Part shown: one piece after another, positions 42,433 to 52,658 of the stretch
How the letters are laid out: every line of letters starts with the position of its first letter
Numbering within the stretch: the first letter of the stretch is position 1
Assembly: GCA_010015805.1 (NCBI GenBank)
Contig: ML978122.1
Span: forward strand, 2,266,453 to 2,330,452
DNA: 64,000 nt
Source: Rhizodiscina lignyota
Lineage: Eukaryota > Ascomycota > Dothideomycetes > Aulographales > Rhizodiscinaceae
Reading direction: 5' to 3'
Made by a program: the position numbers and the translations under genes
The notes under the pieces: generated by a model
What the model was told of the DNA's origin: nothing
Database searches by the model: none
The model's input: the letters and a program-made list of their open reading frames with translations, nothing else

Positions 42433-43261
42433 ATGTCTTCCGATGATGACCTTGAAGACACTCCACTGCATCCTGAGAAAGATGATCTTGAGATACCTCG
42501 GCGTTGGAGGAGGCGGATACCAGTCATAGACAGCCAAAAACTCTTTCAATACTGGACTATCTTCACAACGACGCTTTGCGTATTCCTGCTTCTGCTGCTT
42601 TATTTTCAAAGTCCCATTATCGAGTATGCCGGTGGAGGTCTGAAAGACATTAGAAATGGCTTCTATGATGCGGAGGACAGATGGGTGAAACAAGATGTTG
42701 TGCCAACACGATACCATCGCGATCTGCGATATATGACGATTGATCATGACAATGATTGGTTATGGCAAGAAGATTCAGATCCACACGCCGGATTAATCTT
42801 GATGCCCGCAAGTGATGGCTCGGACAATGCCACGGAGAGATCGATTAGCATGTAAATGCCACTCAGCAGCCTCATTCCACTTCGGAGCTAAACTGAAGCA
42901 GGTTTCACCAACTTCATTGTCTGTCATCGATGCGGAAGGCCATCCAGGAAGCGAAAGACGGGAAAGATATTGGAACCGACTACAGAGACAACACACACTG
43001 GCCGCATTGCTTTGACTATTTGCGATCGGTAAGGTTCCACAATCGGGATCTTCGAACTGTGCGCTAATGCAGGATTTGAAGAGCATTCTCTGTGCTGCCG
43101 ACGGAACTCTCGAAAGACCGACAACCGTTCCGCATCCGATCAAAGGCAAGGTCGAACTTATTGATGGATCCGATGATATCAGGTATTGTCGAGATAATAA
43201 GCCTCTGTACGAACTCTGGAGAGCTCATGGACAGTATGGGCAATTCTCAGGGATAGTTTAA
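42433..43261 (+). CDS. UstYa-family (DUF3328) protein 2
   Basis: Three exons (42433-42851, 42902-43028, 43073-43261) give 244 residues, a typical UstYa length. The introns (50 bases GTAAAT..AGCAG; 44 bases GTAAGG..TGCAG) each fall close to an HxxHC motif. Spliced, the protein shows FHQLHCL and then HWPHCFDYLRS followed by LCAADGTLE, the canonical form of both UstYa copper/metal-type motifs. One TM helix (YWTIFTTTLCVFLLLLLYF) follows an acidic N-terminus. It is closer to classical UstYa than the protein at 39 kb, so the two may act as a pair, as UstYa and UstYb do in ustiloxin synthesis. No single ORF shows both motifs; they appear only after splicing. Confidence 0.9.
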
Positions 43262-44062
43262 ACTGTACAAATATAAATTCAATGTTGGTACGTGATGCCG
43301 ATGAACTCGTGATCTTTCTTTTCTGATCTTTTGCAATATGTCCTTTTCTATTCTACATTTTGAACTTTCAAACCCAATTCATACGTACAGCATTCTCCGC
43401 GGCAAAAAGAGCGATGTATTCCAGGGCCCTGGCGCTGATCCCGTGGCGCTGTGGTGTTAGCGCCTGAAGGATCAGATCTAGACTTGTCGCAGACACTGCA
43501 TATGTATGCCGGAGCTGCAACTCCGGTGAAAGAAGAAAGCGAGAGGAAATTCAATTGCCAACCGGCTCTGAGAGATTCAGCAGGAGGTTGATCAGTGATC
43601 TAGACTCAAGTACATCAAGATGCGAAAGCAGAGATTCGATCTTTATTTTGGCAAATATGAAGTTCGATTTACCTCTCAAGCTATGATGGAAGCCTTACGC
43701 GAAAATCGCCTGGCAGGATAAGGTGAGTGTGGCGACGCTAGTGGCATGTTTGGCATGTCTGATCGCAATCCCAGCAAATCATCAAGCCAATCAGCGTCGT
43801 ACCGGAGATGTCTCCTTACCAGGGCGCCAGTTCTTAAATGTGGCGCGCGGGGTTCTTTCATCAGTCTTCCATCATGTGTGCCCTGAACTTGGAATAGTTT
43901 TGGAACTGAGAGCAAAGATGCTACACATGTCTTAACAGAGCACGAATGATCAATGTGGGTTGATTGATTAAGGAAGGAAGCTCTCAAGGAGAAGTGCTCG
44001 TTTATATACGGGGGAGCGCTATTTAACTAACGGCTAAGGGTGCGCACTGATCGCCTCCTGAC
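43262..44062. other. Intergenic, no gene seen
   Basis: An 800-base gap between UstYa protein 2 and the regulator, including the regulator promoter. Short ORFs have no features. Confidence 0.5.
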
Positions 44063-46681
44063 ATGTCTGGAGAATATCGATTGATTCTCCCAGCTGCAGC
44101 TGGAAGAAACCAACCAAAAAGGCCAGAAAACCCATCTAAGGGCAAGAGGATCGGGACCACCGCGGCTTGTGGGAGTTGTCGGAAGAGTAAGATCAGGGTT
44201 TGTGCCTCACGGCTACTTGCCTTTTCTCACTGACTTTTTATTCATTAGTGTTCTGGAGAAAGACCGACATGCGAAGCGTGCCGAGACAAAACCCAAGCCT
44301 GCGAATATGATACACTTCCAGGCGAATCACGAAGCGGCTCGCTTAGAGCGAAGAACGAGCGACTAGAAACTGATCTTACTACCCTGTTGGAAATTTACTG
44401 GTCTGTATTTCTGTTTTCTGTTCCTGAGAATCCTCCGAGAGATCTGACCTTCATTAGGTTTTTACAGACCAAGCCAACATCGGAGGCCGAGGGAGCTCTG
44501 GCATCCATACGCTTGGGAGCGGAACCTTCCAGAGTGCTGGAAGCCTTGCGCTCAAACCGGAACTCATCCTCTGCCCAAGATAGTTCAAACTCCGTCCTGA
44601 ATGGTGTGGACTCCTCCCCGCACGATGGCGAAATTTCCATGCAAGATATCTCAAATTCCACCCCACATCCAGGATCCTCATTTCAATCCGATCATTCCTC
44701 CCGGTCTGAATCTGCCTCTCAGACTCCCGGGTCTAAGATAACCGTCATACACGAAGGCGGAACTGCGGCTCTTTCACCGGAAGAACCCACTTTCCAAGCC
44801 ATGCTCAGGTCACCGAATACCATTATGGCACTGGAGCGCGGCGTCGAGGCATTTCACACATGCACTGGATGCATCTTCCACATCTTCGATCAGAATGAAG
44901 CTAAGGAATTGCTCTCTACCGTAATCCCGGTCATTAGAGAGGCCGGCGAGAACTGGCCACTATTGATGCTTGGAGATTCGACGCTCACTCCTTTGAAGGC
45001 TTCCTTGTGTGGAGTCAGCATTATGGCAGCAATTGGCTTACAATACACGAAAGATCCAATTCCAGCTCTGGGCTCGAACCATCGGAAAAGAATGGGACGT
45101 ATCCTTACGTAACTATTTTCTATGAGCTATCAAGGCATTTGATGGAAGCGGCCATCGAAAACAACGCCCTCGAGGCCATGAAAATATGCGCGGGCTTGAG
45201 CATGTATAACATTATTGGGCATTCGACCATAGCGTTGGCTTATACTGGTACGTCGAACCCAGCTGCACAACCCACCTTTGCTTTGGCATGAGATGTACTG
45301 ACAGTTTCAAGACATGGGCCTCAATATTGCTGTTAATATGGGTTTAAATTTCCGCCAGTCCCCTGTTGGGGTCACCCAAGAAAGATGGTTAAACCAAAAG
45401 AGGGTTGCGAGGACTCTTGTAACGTTGCGCGGGTATATATGATGCAGATGTGCACTCCTACAACAGGTGCTGACAGTTAACAGCTGGCTTGTTAGCACTC
45501 TCGGATACGTGCCACGAGATAATATTGGCTTTCGCTCTGCGGTAAGGCCAAATTTGCTGTGAGAGAGTCTGCATTACTTAACCTAATACTTCATCGTACT
45601 GCGCAGGTCCATTGGATGGCCGATCAGGAGGATCTCTCCGGTAAAGAGATTATCCAAAGGGAACTGGCAAAGGTGGTTGAGATCGAAGCCAACCTCCTTC
45701 ACACCGTAAAAAGCTTCACGAACATCTCTCCTCCAATATTTTCTTCGATCCGCGGAGACTTAGCGCGATGGTATCAACAACTACCTGACTGGATGCACTT
45801 GAGTGCACTCATTGGTCCTGATGCCGAGCCGAACCCCCTAAAGAGAACAGTATTTCTTGTACACCTCTTCTACCTCTCCGCAAACATACTTGTAGCTCGA
45901 CTCGCACAGGGAAACAAGGAGTCTCCAGCGGCGCGGTACGATATTGGAGAGGTGAGGATTGCTATCGGTGACGGCTTGCTTGCAGCACGAACAGCAGCTC
46001 GGATACTACAATTGCAGCTCGATGAACAAACGGTCTTTCAAAGGTGTTGGCTTTGCGAGTAATTGCCCCATTCCCCTAATGCAAAACAGAGCGGTAGAGC
46101 TGATTGAACAAATTTCCAGATTTACGTCGTACATGTCCTGCCTTACCCTTCTGCATAGTACCGCGCAGATGATACTACATAACTACCCTGAATCCGCCTG
46201 GCGGAAGGAGCTTCCCTATGCAAAGTCTACCCTTGACGTTCTCGAGCATTGCGGAGCTGTAGACCCGGTGGGGAAGCAATTTGCAGAGATGACGCGAGCA
46301 TATCACGACAATCTTAAAGCACAGGGGCAGGCTGACAACCAAGATATGAACCTCTCAGACGTCGCCATGCCCGATCAACTCGACCATCTCTTCACCACTC
46401 CTTCAGGTGCACCTGCGGAACTCCTCCAAATATCCCAGGAACTCCTCAAACTCATCGGCCGTCCCTTCGGACACTCGTCGAACCTGCACACCGAAGGTTC
46501 ACTCAAAGCTGGCTTTGGCTCTCAGCTCGACTGGAATACCTTTGTCACCTTACCGTTCAACAAAACTCCCTCGGACTCCATGAACAGCATGTCCCTCCTC
46601 TCGAAGGCATTCTCGAGCATGCGCTGGGGCCAGTTTGTTGGATCGTCAAGACCGCATGGATGGGCCATGGTTCCGAGTTAA
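44063..46681 (+). CDS. Zn(II)2Cys6 transcription factor, apparent frameshift
   Basis: Seven exons (44063-44197, 44249-44400, 44458-45247, 45312-45432, 45484-45541, 45607-46043, 46090-46681) would give about 761 residues. The DNA-binding cluster is split by intron 1: ACGSCRKSKIR in exon 1 and CSGERPTCEACRDKTQAC in exon 2, so Cys 36, 39, 46, 53, 56 and 63 are all present. A fungal-specific regulatory domain follows (GLQYTKDPIPALG, TIFYELSRHLMEAA, MGLNIAVNMGLNFRQSP, DLARWYQQLPDWMHLS, FTSYMSCLTLLHSTAQM). In exon 3, near 45065, the frame before GLQYTKDPIPALG and after EPSEKNGTYPY differ by one base, with one G apparently missing from a GGG run. It may be a sequencing error or a real mutation. As the only regulator next to the RiPP genes it could be their pathway activator. 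Confidence 0.82.
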
Positions 46682-47337
46682 GAGCGAGACTTGAGAGGGA
46701 AATGAGTCGGGAGCTGGAGGCATGATTAGCTCCTTGTCATCTTTTCCCCTGAAGTTTTTATTTGCTTAACTGGGTCGTGGGCTTGTTCTGTCGCTTTATA
46801 TTCCTAATGCGTCTCAAAGCTCCTGTGGCCAGAGTCAAACATTGAAGGGCGACTTTTATTCCGACCGCCTCGGGCGAGTGTATATTAGATGGAGTATTCA
46901 GATTGGGGAACAGCGTCACATATGGTATTCCTCTGCCAGAGTCTGGCAGCGAAGAGCTCATAAGGCTACGCATGCACTATTACCACATCCAATCTATCTT
47001 GCATTGCGACCTTGAGATTCCAAGTACTCTACGCTGTCCGCAGTTCTGAGGATGAAGCCGAATAGGACTTTGAAGGTCGTCCTGAGACACGCCCAAAGTT
47101 CTGGCCCACAATATTGTGAATTCCGATCGGATACGATAACCTTAAGAAGCCGCAAAATAAAAATAGAAAGGCATTTCGTCGTCAACCAATCGGAGTTCAA
47201 CAAGGACGCTATGTCTTTCAGCCACCAATCGTTCGGAGATGGGCCCCGCAGCGAGGTGCACCGCCTCGGGCCGCATAGAGGATATCCCTGTCACGTGATC
47301 TACACCACCTCATGATCTACCCACAACGAAAAACTCG
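46682..47337. other. Intergenic, no gene seen
   Basis: The 3' flank of the regulator up to the AT-rich element. Only short ORFs without features. Confidence 0.5.
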
Positions 47338-48365
47338 CATTTTTAAAAATTGAATAACTTTATTAATATACGCTTAATAGAGCTCGCTCTTAAAGTATTA
47401 AAGAGCTAAGATCCTCTTCGATATACTATAATAGCGAAACAGTATAATATCGATAAAAGTACGCTTCGCCGCTACTATTTAAACCTTACCGCCGAAAACC
47501 GTAGGTTATAAGAGAGTTATTTATTACTTATATTTTAATAAGAGAAAGATCTTATAAAATATATTTATATACTTATAGTAAGAGGTATACCTCCTATATA
47601 GTCTATAATTAAGCGGTTTACTAGTAAAATAGCTTATAAAGTACTTAGAAAGAACTAGGTATCTTACTTTATTTAATAGTATAAAAACGAGCTTAAATCT
47701 AGATATCTTATAGGCGCGGATTAAACCTATAAGAAGGTAGATAATATATATAAGTATAAGCTCTATTTTAACCTAGTAAGTAGCGCTATACTTCCTATAT
47801 TTAGAGCTAATTCTTAAAGCTTTTATCTAAAATCTAAGAATATAATATTAAACCTAAAAACACTTATAATATAGATAAGAAGGGCTTTCTCCTTAGTGTT
47901 TTACATAAGATAAAGCGTATATTCACACGTAAAGAGTAGGAGAAAGGTCGTTTACTTAGTATAGGCTAAGATAGTTTAAGAGACTAGATTACGCTTATAG
48001 GCGCTTACTATATAGATAGTACTCTAGTATAACCTATTCTAATCTACTAAGGAGCTCTAGACAATATTTAAGATACCTAGCTAGTAGATTTCGATCTTAG
48101 AGAGTATAATTACTACTTTATAGCATTACTAAGCGGCTAGACTAATAAGGACCTTATAATATAGTAGCTAACTACTGTTTTCGACCCTATAAGTAAGAAG
48201 AAATCGTGATATAGTAGAGACTAGCGGCTACTAATTATTAATAGCTATAATTTATGTCTTCGTTTATCCTTTTTAAGAAATAGGACTTCGTATAAACCTT
48301 GTTACTTCGCTTAGCTTTTCCTTATTTATACTTACTAATTTCGGGTCAAATATATCCCGCGACAT
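47338..48365 (+). mobile_element. RIP-degraded pogo/Fot1-like DNA transposon relic
   Basis: About 1 kb of strongly AT-rich, TA-rich sequence full of stops, with abrupt edges. Read on the plus strand across stops and frames, it still shows remains of a fungal pogo-type DDE transposase in the right order: NELKSRYL and KYKLYF (about 47690-47770), then TYNIDKKGFLL (47862-47894), IKRIFTR, and ITLIG near 47985. The TYNMDEKGF and WITLIA motifs are landmarks of this family. Conversion of codons to TA and AA forms is what repeat-induced point mutation leaves. I could not define terminal inverted repeats, so the limits follow composition. Confidence 0.75.
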
Positions 48366-49040
48366 TTAACTCCAATCGATTTGCTCCACTTTATTCAATC
48401 GAGAAATAAACTCCTACGACCGCTCTTTGGAAAGCGTACGTGTGTACAGCCTGAAGCTACTATCTGCCGACGAATACGAAGTCCTCTCGTCATCTCTAGC
48501 TAGCTCAATAGCTTCAAACGTATCGCGTACAGGAGATATTCCTTAGATAGGTAATACTTGTACCGCTTCAGGAAAGAGACGCTCTTACTTGAGGAACTAG
48601 ATGGACCCTCCTACGTTCATGGGACAAGAACATTTCATGCAAGAGTGAGTGACTGGACTAGAAATGATAGAATTGGTTAATTGACTGTGACGGTAGCCTC
48701 CTTCGCTGGTCAAGGGCGCCTTAGACAAGGGACCTTTTCATTCCACGTCACCCAATCGTTCAACCTGTTCGCGATAGCTATGCACAAAGACGAACACTCA
48801 GCGCGAGTCGTCCCGCTCCTTCCCTCCCAATCGCCCCCGAAGACTGCGCCGCGATAGTGCTATGATCCTTCGAAGCCCCAGATCACGTCTATACGACCCA
48901 CCTCATGCGAATCCTCGAGGATAATCACGCTTATCCGCTACCCCCCGAGTCAATAACGCGACACACATTTGGATGATGGCGTGGCCCGATTTGGCCAGTT
49001 GGGCTGCACAGAGGATTGACTTGGGTAGGATCGCTATTCG
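48366..49040. other. Intergenic, no gene seen
   Basis: Composition returns to normal right after the relic. No supported gene; it leads into the chromodomain-like gene. Confidence 0.5.
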
Positions 49041-50315
49041 ATGGAGTGTGCTGCCGGTTACGGCATGCTACATGCCATTCTAGGGGCTGACGTTGATAAG
49101 AAGCCCCGTGAAGCCAGTGGCAGCTTCTATCTGCAGACCGAGGAATTCTCCTTCAGAGCGGCTTCACACTCCACTCACAGTACCACTGCAACGGCAATGC
49201 TGTCTGACTCTCTTCGCTACACACAATTCCGAGAATGGGATCCTGAGAAAGAGTATAAAAAGACGAAGCTTCATATCAAGCAAACCGATCCAGTTAGTGT
49301 TCGGACCGTTTGCGACTCTGAAGTTACTTCAAGCGGGGCTCTGAGCAGTGGAGAGGGCTTCGTTTGTGAGTTGTTCGTCTGTTGCACCTTCTGCAGCTCG
49401 CTGATCGCTTCAGTTTCCAATGAGACTACCAGGCCAGTTGACCTCTACAGGCAGCAACATGCTGCGGTCGCATGTACCACGCCAATAATGCTGAACCCAG
49501 AGCCCGTGGATGATGGGGTCTCCTTCCATAGCATGTCGGACGAGGATGACACGTACATCGCGAGTGGCACACATCACGGCTGGGCGACCTATACACCTGG
49601 AGAAATTGGAGAGGATGACCCATCAATACTCACCGGTATTATTCCAAGCCTCCCGCTTATCTGTGTTATTTCTGACCAAGATCCAGTACCTGAACACACA
49701 CCTGAACTCTTCAACGGCCATCCTTCACCACCGTCTGCTTCGACAGCTCCCGACCGGGTATGTCCCGACGGGCTCAGCGAACCTCCCCATACGAGCTCAG
49801 TGTCAGCTGCCAAAGGCACAACGCACTTGCCAAATGAAGGAAGCTCGCCCGACGATGCTATCCCGAGAGAGTGCTGCGAACACTGTATGCGAAGCAATGG
49901 TGTTCACCAGCACACATTCATACAGCAGGACATAAAAGACCTACAAGAGAGTGTCTCAAGTCGCCTTGACCACCTTGCGAAATCGGTGGCGGCATGCTTT
50001 CAGATCATGATCTCGTCATCGACTTCGGGAGCTTCGGCTAGCAGCGCTGCACTCGATGAACCACCCCAAGGACGCAGGAAGAGGAAGCGACAGCAGAGTC
50101 CTGACGAAGGTGGAATACCGGACAACAATGATGAGCAGGAGTGGGCGGTGGAGAAGATCATTACTCACAGGGACATACGTGGGCGAGGTAAGGGAAGGCG
50201 CCTGAAGCGACAGTATCTATGCCAATGGCAACATACCTGGATGGATGAGTCTGCGTGTGAAGACTTAGCAGCACTTGACGAATACGAAAGGAGGTTAAGC
50301 ACGGCCTCCAAATGA
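49041..50315 (+). CDS. Chromodomain-like protein, unknown function
   Basis: A long ORF of 424 residues. The C-terminal 70 residues resemble a chromo or chromo-shadow fold: EWAVEKIITHRDI, a basic insert, then QYLCQWQHTWMDESACED and a final DEYERR helix, matching the V-x-x-I-L..YLVKW..TWEP..L..Y pattern. A basic motif (GRRKRKRQQS) lies before it and could be a nuclear signal. The middle is Pro/Ser/Thr-rich and probably disordered. The N-terminus has a Cys/Phe-rich stretch (CELFVCCTFCSS) that may be unspliced intron, so the start is uncertain. Chromo-like proteins of this kind are common in transposon-rich parts of fungal genomes, which fits the neighbouring relic. Confidence 0.6.
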   Translation: MECAAGYGMLHAILGADVDKKPREASGSFYLQTEEFSFRAASHSTHSTTATAMLSDSLRYTQFREWDPEKEYKKTKLHIKQTDPVSVRTVCDSEVTSSGALSSGEGFVCELFVCCTFCSSLIASVSNETTRPVDLYRQQHAAVACTTPIMLNPEPVDDGVSFHSMSDEDDTYIASGTHHGWATYTPGEIGEDDPSILTGIIPSLPLICVISDQDPVPEHTPELFNGHPSPPSASTAPDRVCPDGLSEPPHTSSVSAAKGTTHLPNEGSSPDDAIPRECCEHCMRSNGVHQHTFIQQDIKDLQESVSSRLDHLAKSVAACFQIMISSSTSGASASSAALDEPPQGRRKRKRQQSPDEGGIPDNNDEQEWAVEKIITHRDIRGRGKGRRLKRQYLCQWQHTWMDESACEDLAALDEYERRLSTASK

Positions 50316-50743
50316 GAATGACCAAATCTAGAGCGCACTGGGCCACCATTGCTTTCGAAGGACTCAATCTATCGATCGCAACTGAGGGCTTTATAGTGTA
50401 CAAAATGTCGAGTACCAGGTGTCGATCGGCGACCTTGCTTTCAAATTCCAGGAGTTCTGAGTCACATGCGTGCTAGCATACTAATATATCCGTAACCAAA
50501 AGCGTCTTCGACCGGAGAAATCTCCAACCTCATCATTACCTGACCAGAGCACGTCCTTACACGTGTATCCCTTCTTCTGGTGGGCCCAATTGATAATGTT
50601 GGAGAGGTGCTGTCCGTGTAATTCCTCATTTCCAATGTTTCTACGACAGGCTTCCTTGGAATTGTCTCCAACGGCGAAATGCCGATTCCGACACCCAGCA
50701 AATTCATAACAACCTGGAACGCCAATTGAACTTATACAATAAT
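50316..50743. other. Intergenic between convergent genes
   Basis: Minus-strand ORFs (50798-50481 and 50725-50462) cover part of this stretch in two frames and could be a continuation of the zinc-cluster gene after an unseen intron. I found no good splice junction. Confidence 0.35.
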
Positions 50744-51679
50744 TCATCCAAACCAACCAGAATTCAGGCCTTGCGGATGGAACGGATATTGGCCCCAAAT
50801 CAGACCCTGTTCTTGATATCCGCGAGAAATGTAACTCTGTATGGTCCCAGCAACATTGTAGTATTTGACAGGAATCAGACTCTGTTCGAGGAGGTTTGAT
50901 TGTTTGACGAAGTTTGGTTGCTCGACGAAGTGTGGTTGTTCGACGAAGTTTGGTTGTTCGACGAAGTTTGGTTGTTCGACGAAGTGTGGTTGTTCGACGA
51001 AGTTTGGTTGTTCGACGAAGTTTGATTGTTCGACGAAGTGTGGTTGTTCGACGAAGCTTGGTTGTTCAAAGTCTGACTGCTCGACAGGGCTTGATTGCTC
51101 GAGGTTTGGTTCGAGGTTTGGTTGTTCGAGGTTTGATTGTTCGACGTGGCTTGATTGTTCGTCGAGGTCTGATTGTTCGATGGGGCTTGAGTGTTCAAAG
51201 TCTGACTGTTCGACAGGACTTGATTGTTCGAGGTTTGGTTGTTCGAGGTTTGATTGTTCGACGTGGCTTGATTGTTCGTCGAGGTTCAATTGACTTCTAC
51301 TGGAACCAGGCTCAATGCTCAGCGTAGAGCGATTCTGGAATATGCTTTGCTCCACCGAGGAATCCTTTGCATCTGGCATAGGAATAGCTCGTTTTTGTGC
51401 GATGCGGAACAGCGCGTCCGTATCAGAAGTGTCTTGGTCCGGGAAGAGGCCTCTCACTAGGGCGTCGAGGGCGCGATATCGAATGCTGAGAGTCTCCTGG
51501 CTGCCATAGATTCGAGTCTTCCGAGGTAGCGTAGTCTGGCAGAGTATACCAGCCTGTCTACAGGTCGTACAGCTGTCTCTATTGCGTACACACTTCACTC
51601 TTCGTGTCCTGCAATGATCGCAGCTAGCACGCGCTCGTCGCCTTTTCTCATCTGGGACTCTTCTCTGACCGGATGGCAT
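50744..51679 (-). CDS. Zn(II)2Cys6 protein with hexapeptide repeat tail
   Basis: A single-exon ORF of 311 residues. The zinc cluster is complete: Cys 20, 23, 30, 37, 40 and 47 in CDHCRTRRVKC and CTTCRQAGILC, preceded by a basic stretch (EKRRRARA). Residues about 130-275 are a repeat region of six-residue units such as NFVEQP, HFVEQP and NLEQS, rich in Gln, Glu, Asn and Phe. A short unique C-terminus follows. There is no fungal-specific regulatory domain, so this is not a standard full-length activator. The repeat could be a Gln/Asn-rich activation or assembly region. The gene model may lack a C-terminal exon. Confidence 0.72.
   Translation of the reverse strand: MPSGQRRVPDEKRRRARASCDHCRTRRVKCVRNRDSCTTCRQAGILCQTTLPRKTRIYGSQETLSIRYRALDALVRGLFPDQDTSDTDALFRIAQKRAIPMPDAKDSSVEQSIFQNRSTLSIEPGSSRSQLNLDEQSSHVEQSNLEQPNLEQSSPVEQSDFEHSSPIEQSDLDEQSSHVEQSNLEQPNLEPNLEQSSPVEQSDFEQPSFVEQPHFVEQSNFVEQPNFVEQPHFVEQPNFVEQPNFVEQPHFVEQPNFVKQSNLLEQSLIPVKYYNVAGTIQSYISRGYQEQGLIWGQYPFHPQGLNSGWFG
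50890..51290. repeat. Coding 18-bp minisatellite
   Basis: Tandem 18-bp units of the type GTTGTTCGACGAAGTTTG, most regular from 50896 to 51070 and more diverged to 51290. They encode the hexapeptide repeat of the zinc-cluster protein. Because the unit length is a multiple of three, several other frames on both strands stay open through the block; those ORFs are shadows. Confidence 0.9.
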
Positions 51680-52021
51680 TGCCGCTGGAAATGCGCTTAG
51701 ACTGGAAGAAAGGAGCGTAGGTGTGCGTGAGCAAATTATGTGGCTGTTCTCGCTCTAAGCAAAGTTGAGGTGGTTAAGAGTGTGACTGACGTCTTTCTTT
51801 ATTGATTGGGATGAATGGACCTCTATATATATTCATGATTCGTATGACAAAACCAGAAAAAATGCGCCCAAGGAAGAAAGGTAACCCTGCAAAGCACAAA
51901 CTTTGGCCCCTTACCCCAGCCACCACCGTAATAACTAACCGCATACAAAATCTGTTTTCGGTTTGGTGAAATTGGCGATGAAACCCCCGTCACAGGTACA
52001 ATGTCTGGGTTACATTTACGC
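51680..52021. other. Intergenic, no gene seen
   Basis: A 342-base gap upstream of the zinc-cluster gene. A TATATATATTC stretch lies near 51823-51834. Confidence 0.45.
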
Positions 52022-52421
52022 CTAGTCCTCTTCATTCGCACGTGTTGTTCCAGAGATGGCTAATAAGCCACAAAGGAAGAATAGGCCGTCAACTATGAGG
52101 TGTGCCACACTCGGCGGCTTTTCAAATCCACATATGTCCTTGCGAGTAAGCGGTGTCGGGGTTTGAGGCGACCGGCGTGTCATAGGAGAAGATGATATTG
52201 GGGTGGGGCTGGGTAACGAGTGATTGGTTGTTACTGGAGGCAAGTGACTAGTTGTCACATTCAGAAGAGGAAGCTTCCGTTGCCGACCCGGTTGCTATCA
52301 AGAATCAGATGGAAGCAACCAGCCTGCGGCAATGACATACCTTGCCTTGAAGCTGAAGGCGGGACGTCGAAAACGAGGAAGATGTGCTAGTAATCGAGGA
52401 AAGACTCGCTGAGTGTGCCAT
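52022..52421 (-). CDS. Small two-exon protein with C-terminal hydrophobic segment
   Basis: Exons 52421-52341 and 52294-52022 join across a 46-base intron (GTATGT..TGATAG, phase 0) to give 117 residues. The N-terminal 85 residues are Ser/Thr/Pro-rich and basic (LPPVTTNHSLPSPTPISSSP). Near the C-terminus is one hydrophobic stretch, VAHLIVDGLFFLCGLLAIS, long enough to cross a membrane, followed by a short charged tail. It could be a tail-anchored membrane protein. I do not recognise the family. The strong intron signals and clean frame support a real gene. Confidence 0.55.
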
Positions 52422-52658
52422 GGTGCGTATGACTGGACGAAAGGAAGATGTTGGATGACATGAGTAGAGTCTGTATATTTATGCGATCCACAGAGTTCTA
52501 AACTGCTGCAGAGCCGCATGTGAATGTTGGAAAATTTATGCATTGGTTGATGTGCTTTCCTTTGCGAGGCTGCATTTCTGCTATGCAGAAGCGCCGCCAC
52601 AGCGCAAAGAACCAAGCCTTTGGTATACCCAAGCATCATTTCATCGAACATGTTTGCC

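Larger units (their letters stand above)
38059..46681. other. Putative dikaritin-type RiPP biosynthetic gene cluster
   Basis: This region contains a Kex2-processed repeat precursor (minus strand), two UstYa-family (DUF3328) genes and a Zn(II)2Cys6 regulator (all plus strand), with no housekeeping gene between them. In known clusters such as ustiloxin, phomopsin and asperipin-2a, a KR-flanked repeat precursor plus one or more UstYa proteins is the defining core. A fungal zinc-cluster regulator is often present. I see no tyrosinase, methyltransferase, peptidase or transporter inside the block, so this would be a minimal, asperipin-like cluster. Function is inferred from gene content only. Confidence 0.72.

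Noticed and set aside
50865-51327. Plus-strand Cys/Lys/Gly-rich and Val/Arg-rich ORFs that look like repeat proteins
   Set aside because: They are antisense frames of the 18-bp minisatellite in the zinc-cluster gene; the minus strand carries the real zinc-cluster motif.
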